The position numbers and the translations under genes are program-made. The notes beneath the pieces are model-generated. The model saw nothing but the letters and a program-made list of their open reading frames with translations, made no database searches and was not told where the DNA came from. DNA of 44,199 bases. Origin: Muribaculaceae bacterium (GTDB lineage Bacteria; Bacteroidota; Bacteroidia; Bacteroidales; Muribaculaceae). Location: the NCBI GenBank assembly GCA_029060285.1, contig JAIDUH010000025.1:1-44199 (forward strand). Direction: 5' to 3'. Shown here one piece after another: positions 43,921 through 44,199 of the stretch. Numbering within the stretch: position 1 is the stretch's first letter; the number at the start of each line of letters is the position of its first letter.

Positions 43921-44197
43921 TGAAGTTGTTTCGACTTATTTACGAATATAAAAAATATCAAAATAATATGAAAGGATCAATTCTTTTTATCAAGCTTCCG
44001 CCATCTTTGCGGCATCTTCCGCTTCATTCATCAGTCACGATGCCCGCATTCCTTTCAGGTATTCCAACACGTTCGGCATAATGCAAGCAAGCTTGCCTTC
44101 TGCACTCACTCAATGGAATTGTCTCCTTCTTCATGAAGCGAAATCTGCTCGCAAAGCTGACGAAATCTTAATAAAAAAATAAGTCGAAACAACTTCA
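43921..44197. mobile_element. Candidate miniature inverted-repeat element (MITE or IS remnant)
   Basis: Perfect 21-bp terminal inverted repeats (43921-43941 and 44177-44197) bound a 277-bp stretch that begins 29 bases after the PL11 lyase stop codon. The interior has no intact transposase. On the minus strand a short frame begins within the right repeat and stops after about 30 codons, and other frames show protein-like pieces broken by stops, which may be a decayed coding remnant. The right target-site flank lies beyond the window, so a target duplication cannot be checked. An alternative is a long-range terminator or another repeat, but 21 perfect base pairs this far apart favour a mobile element. 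Confidence 0.55.
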
Positions 44198-44199
44198 TT

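Noticed and set aside
43968-44081. Short plus-strand frame inside the inverted-repeat element
   Set aside because: About 37 codons with no recognisable family; too short to be a transposase and better explained as chance within a decayed element.
1-44199. CRISPR array, toxin-antitoxin, restriction-modification or other defence system
   Set aside because: No regularly spaced repeats and no Cas, nuclease, methylase or toxin motifs were recognised on either strand.

Overview
The window looks like chromosomal DNA from a member of the Bacteroidales, probably a Muribaculaceae-like gut bacterium. The order is well supported by four things: promoters of the Bacteroidetes type (TTTG, about 20 bp, then TAnnTTTG), DUF1573 and DUF4831 proteins, a BspA-type leucine-rich-repeat surface protein, and a 333-residue class II aldolase of the Bacteroides kind. 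The family-level assignment is inference. I see no rRNA, CRISPR array, prophage or intact transposase.

Layout. 1-2907: the end of a NapH-like polyferredoxin (cut by the window edge), thyA behind a 10-bp periodic leader, and a family-4-type glycosyltransferase. 2908-6603: a repeat-bearing spacer, then a very large secreted BspA/carbohydrate-binding-like protein. 6700-6835: tRNA-Pro(UGG) on the minus strand with its own promoter and terminator. 6926-9295: two overlapping DUF1573 genes, then a MeaB-type GTPase. 9459-16269: a plus-strand surface-polysaccharide export unit: WecA/MraY-like initiating transferase, Wza-like export lipoprotein, CpsB/YwqE phosphatase, DegT aminotransferase, TcdA, Wzi-like outer-membrane protein and a small lipoprotein. 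16331-25414: mainly housekeeping genes (fba, nnr, DUF4831, class I fumarase, an AmpG-like transporter, a C1 peptidase and ksgA). 25493-41121: a second polysaccharide block. It has one plus-strand acyltransferase and then fifteen minus-strand genes, from flippase and Wzy-like polymerase through glycosyltransferases and the four dTDP-L-rhamnose genes to glf and a DUF4422 transferase. A secreted GH18 glycosidase sits inside this block. 41817-43892: a divergent PL11 rhamnogalacturonan lyase. 43921-44197: a candidate miniature inverted-repeat element.

How the genes fit together. The minus-strand block would make nucleotide sugars (dTDP-L-rhamnose, UDP-galactofuranose), build a repeat unit, flip it and polymerise it. 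The 9.5-16 kb unit would start the unit on undecaprenyl phosphate and move the finished polymer across and onto the outer membrane. Both Wzx- and Wzy-like proteins are present, so a Wzx/Wzy-dependent capsule or exopolysaccharide is the simplest reading. No Wzc-type co-polymerase/tyrosine kinase is visible, although its partner phosphatase and exporter are.

Most noteworthy points: the embedded secreted GH18 enzyme, the missing Wzc, the rhamnogalacturonan lyase beside a rhamnose-making locus, the 277-bp inverted-repeat element at the right edge, a perfect 12-bp hairpin inside an apparent in-frame insertion in ksgA, and short tandem repeats with 7-, 14- or 10-bp period in three gene leaders or tails. 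I found no clear candidate for a wholly new defence or mobile system.
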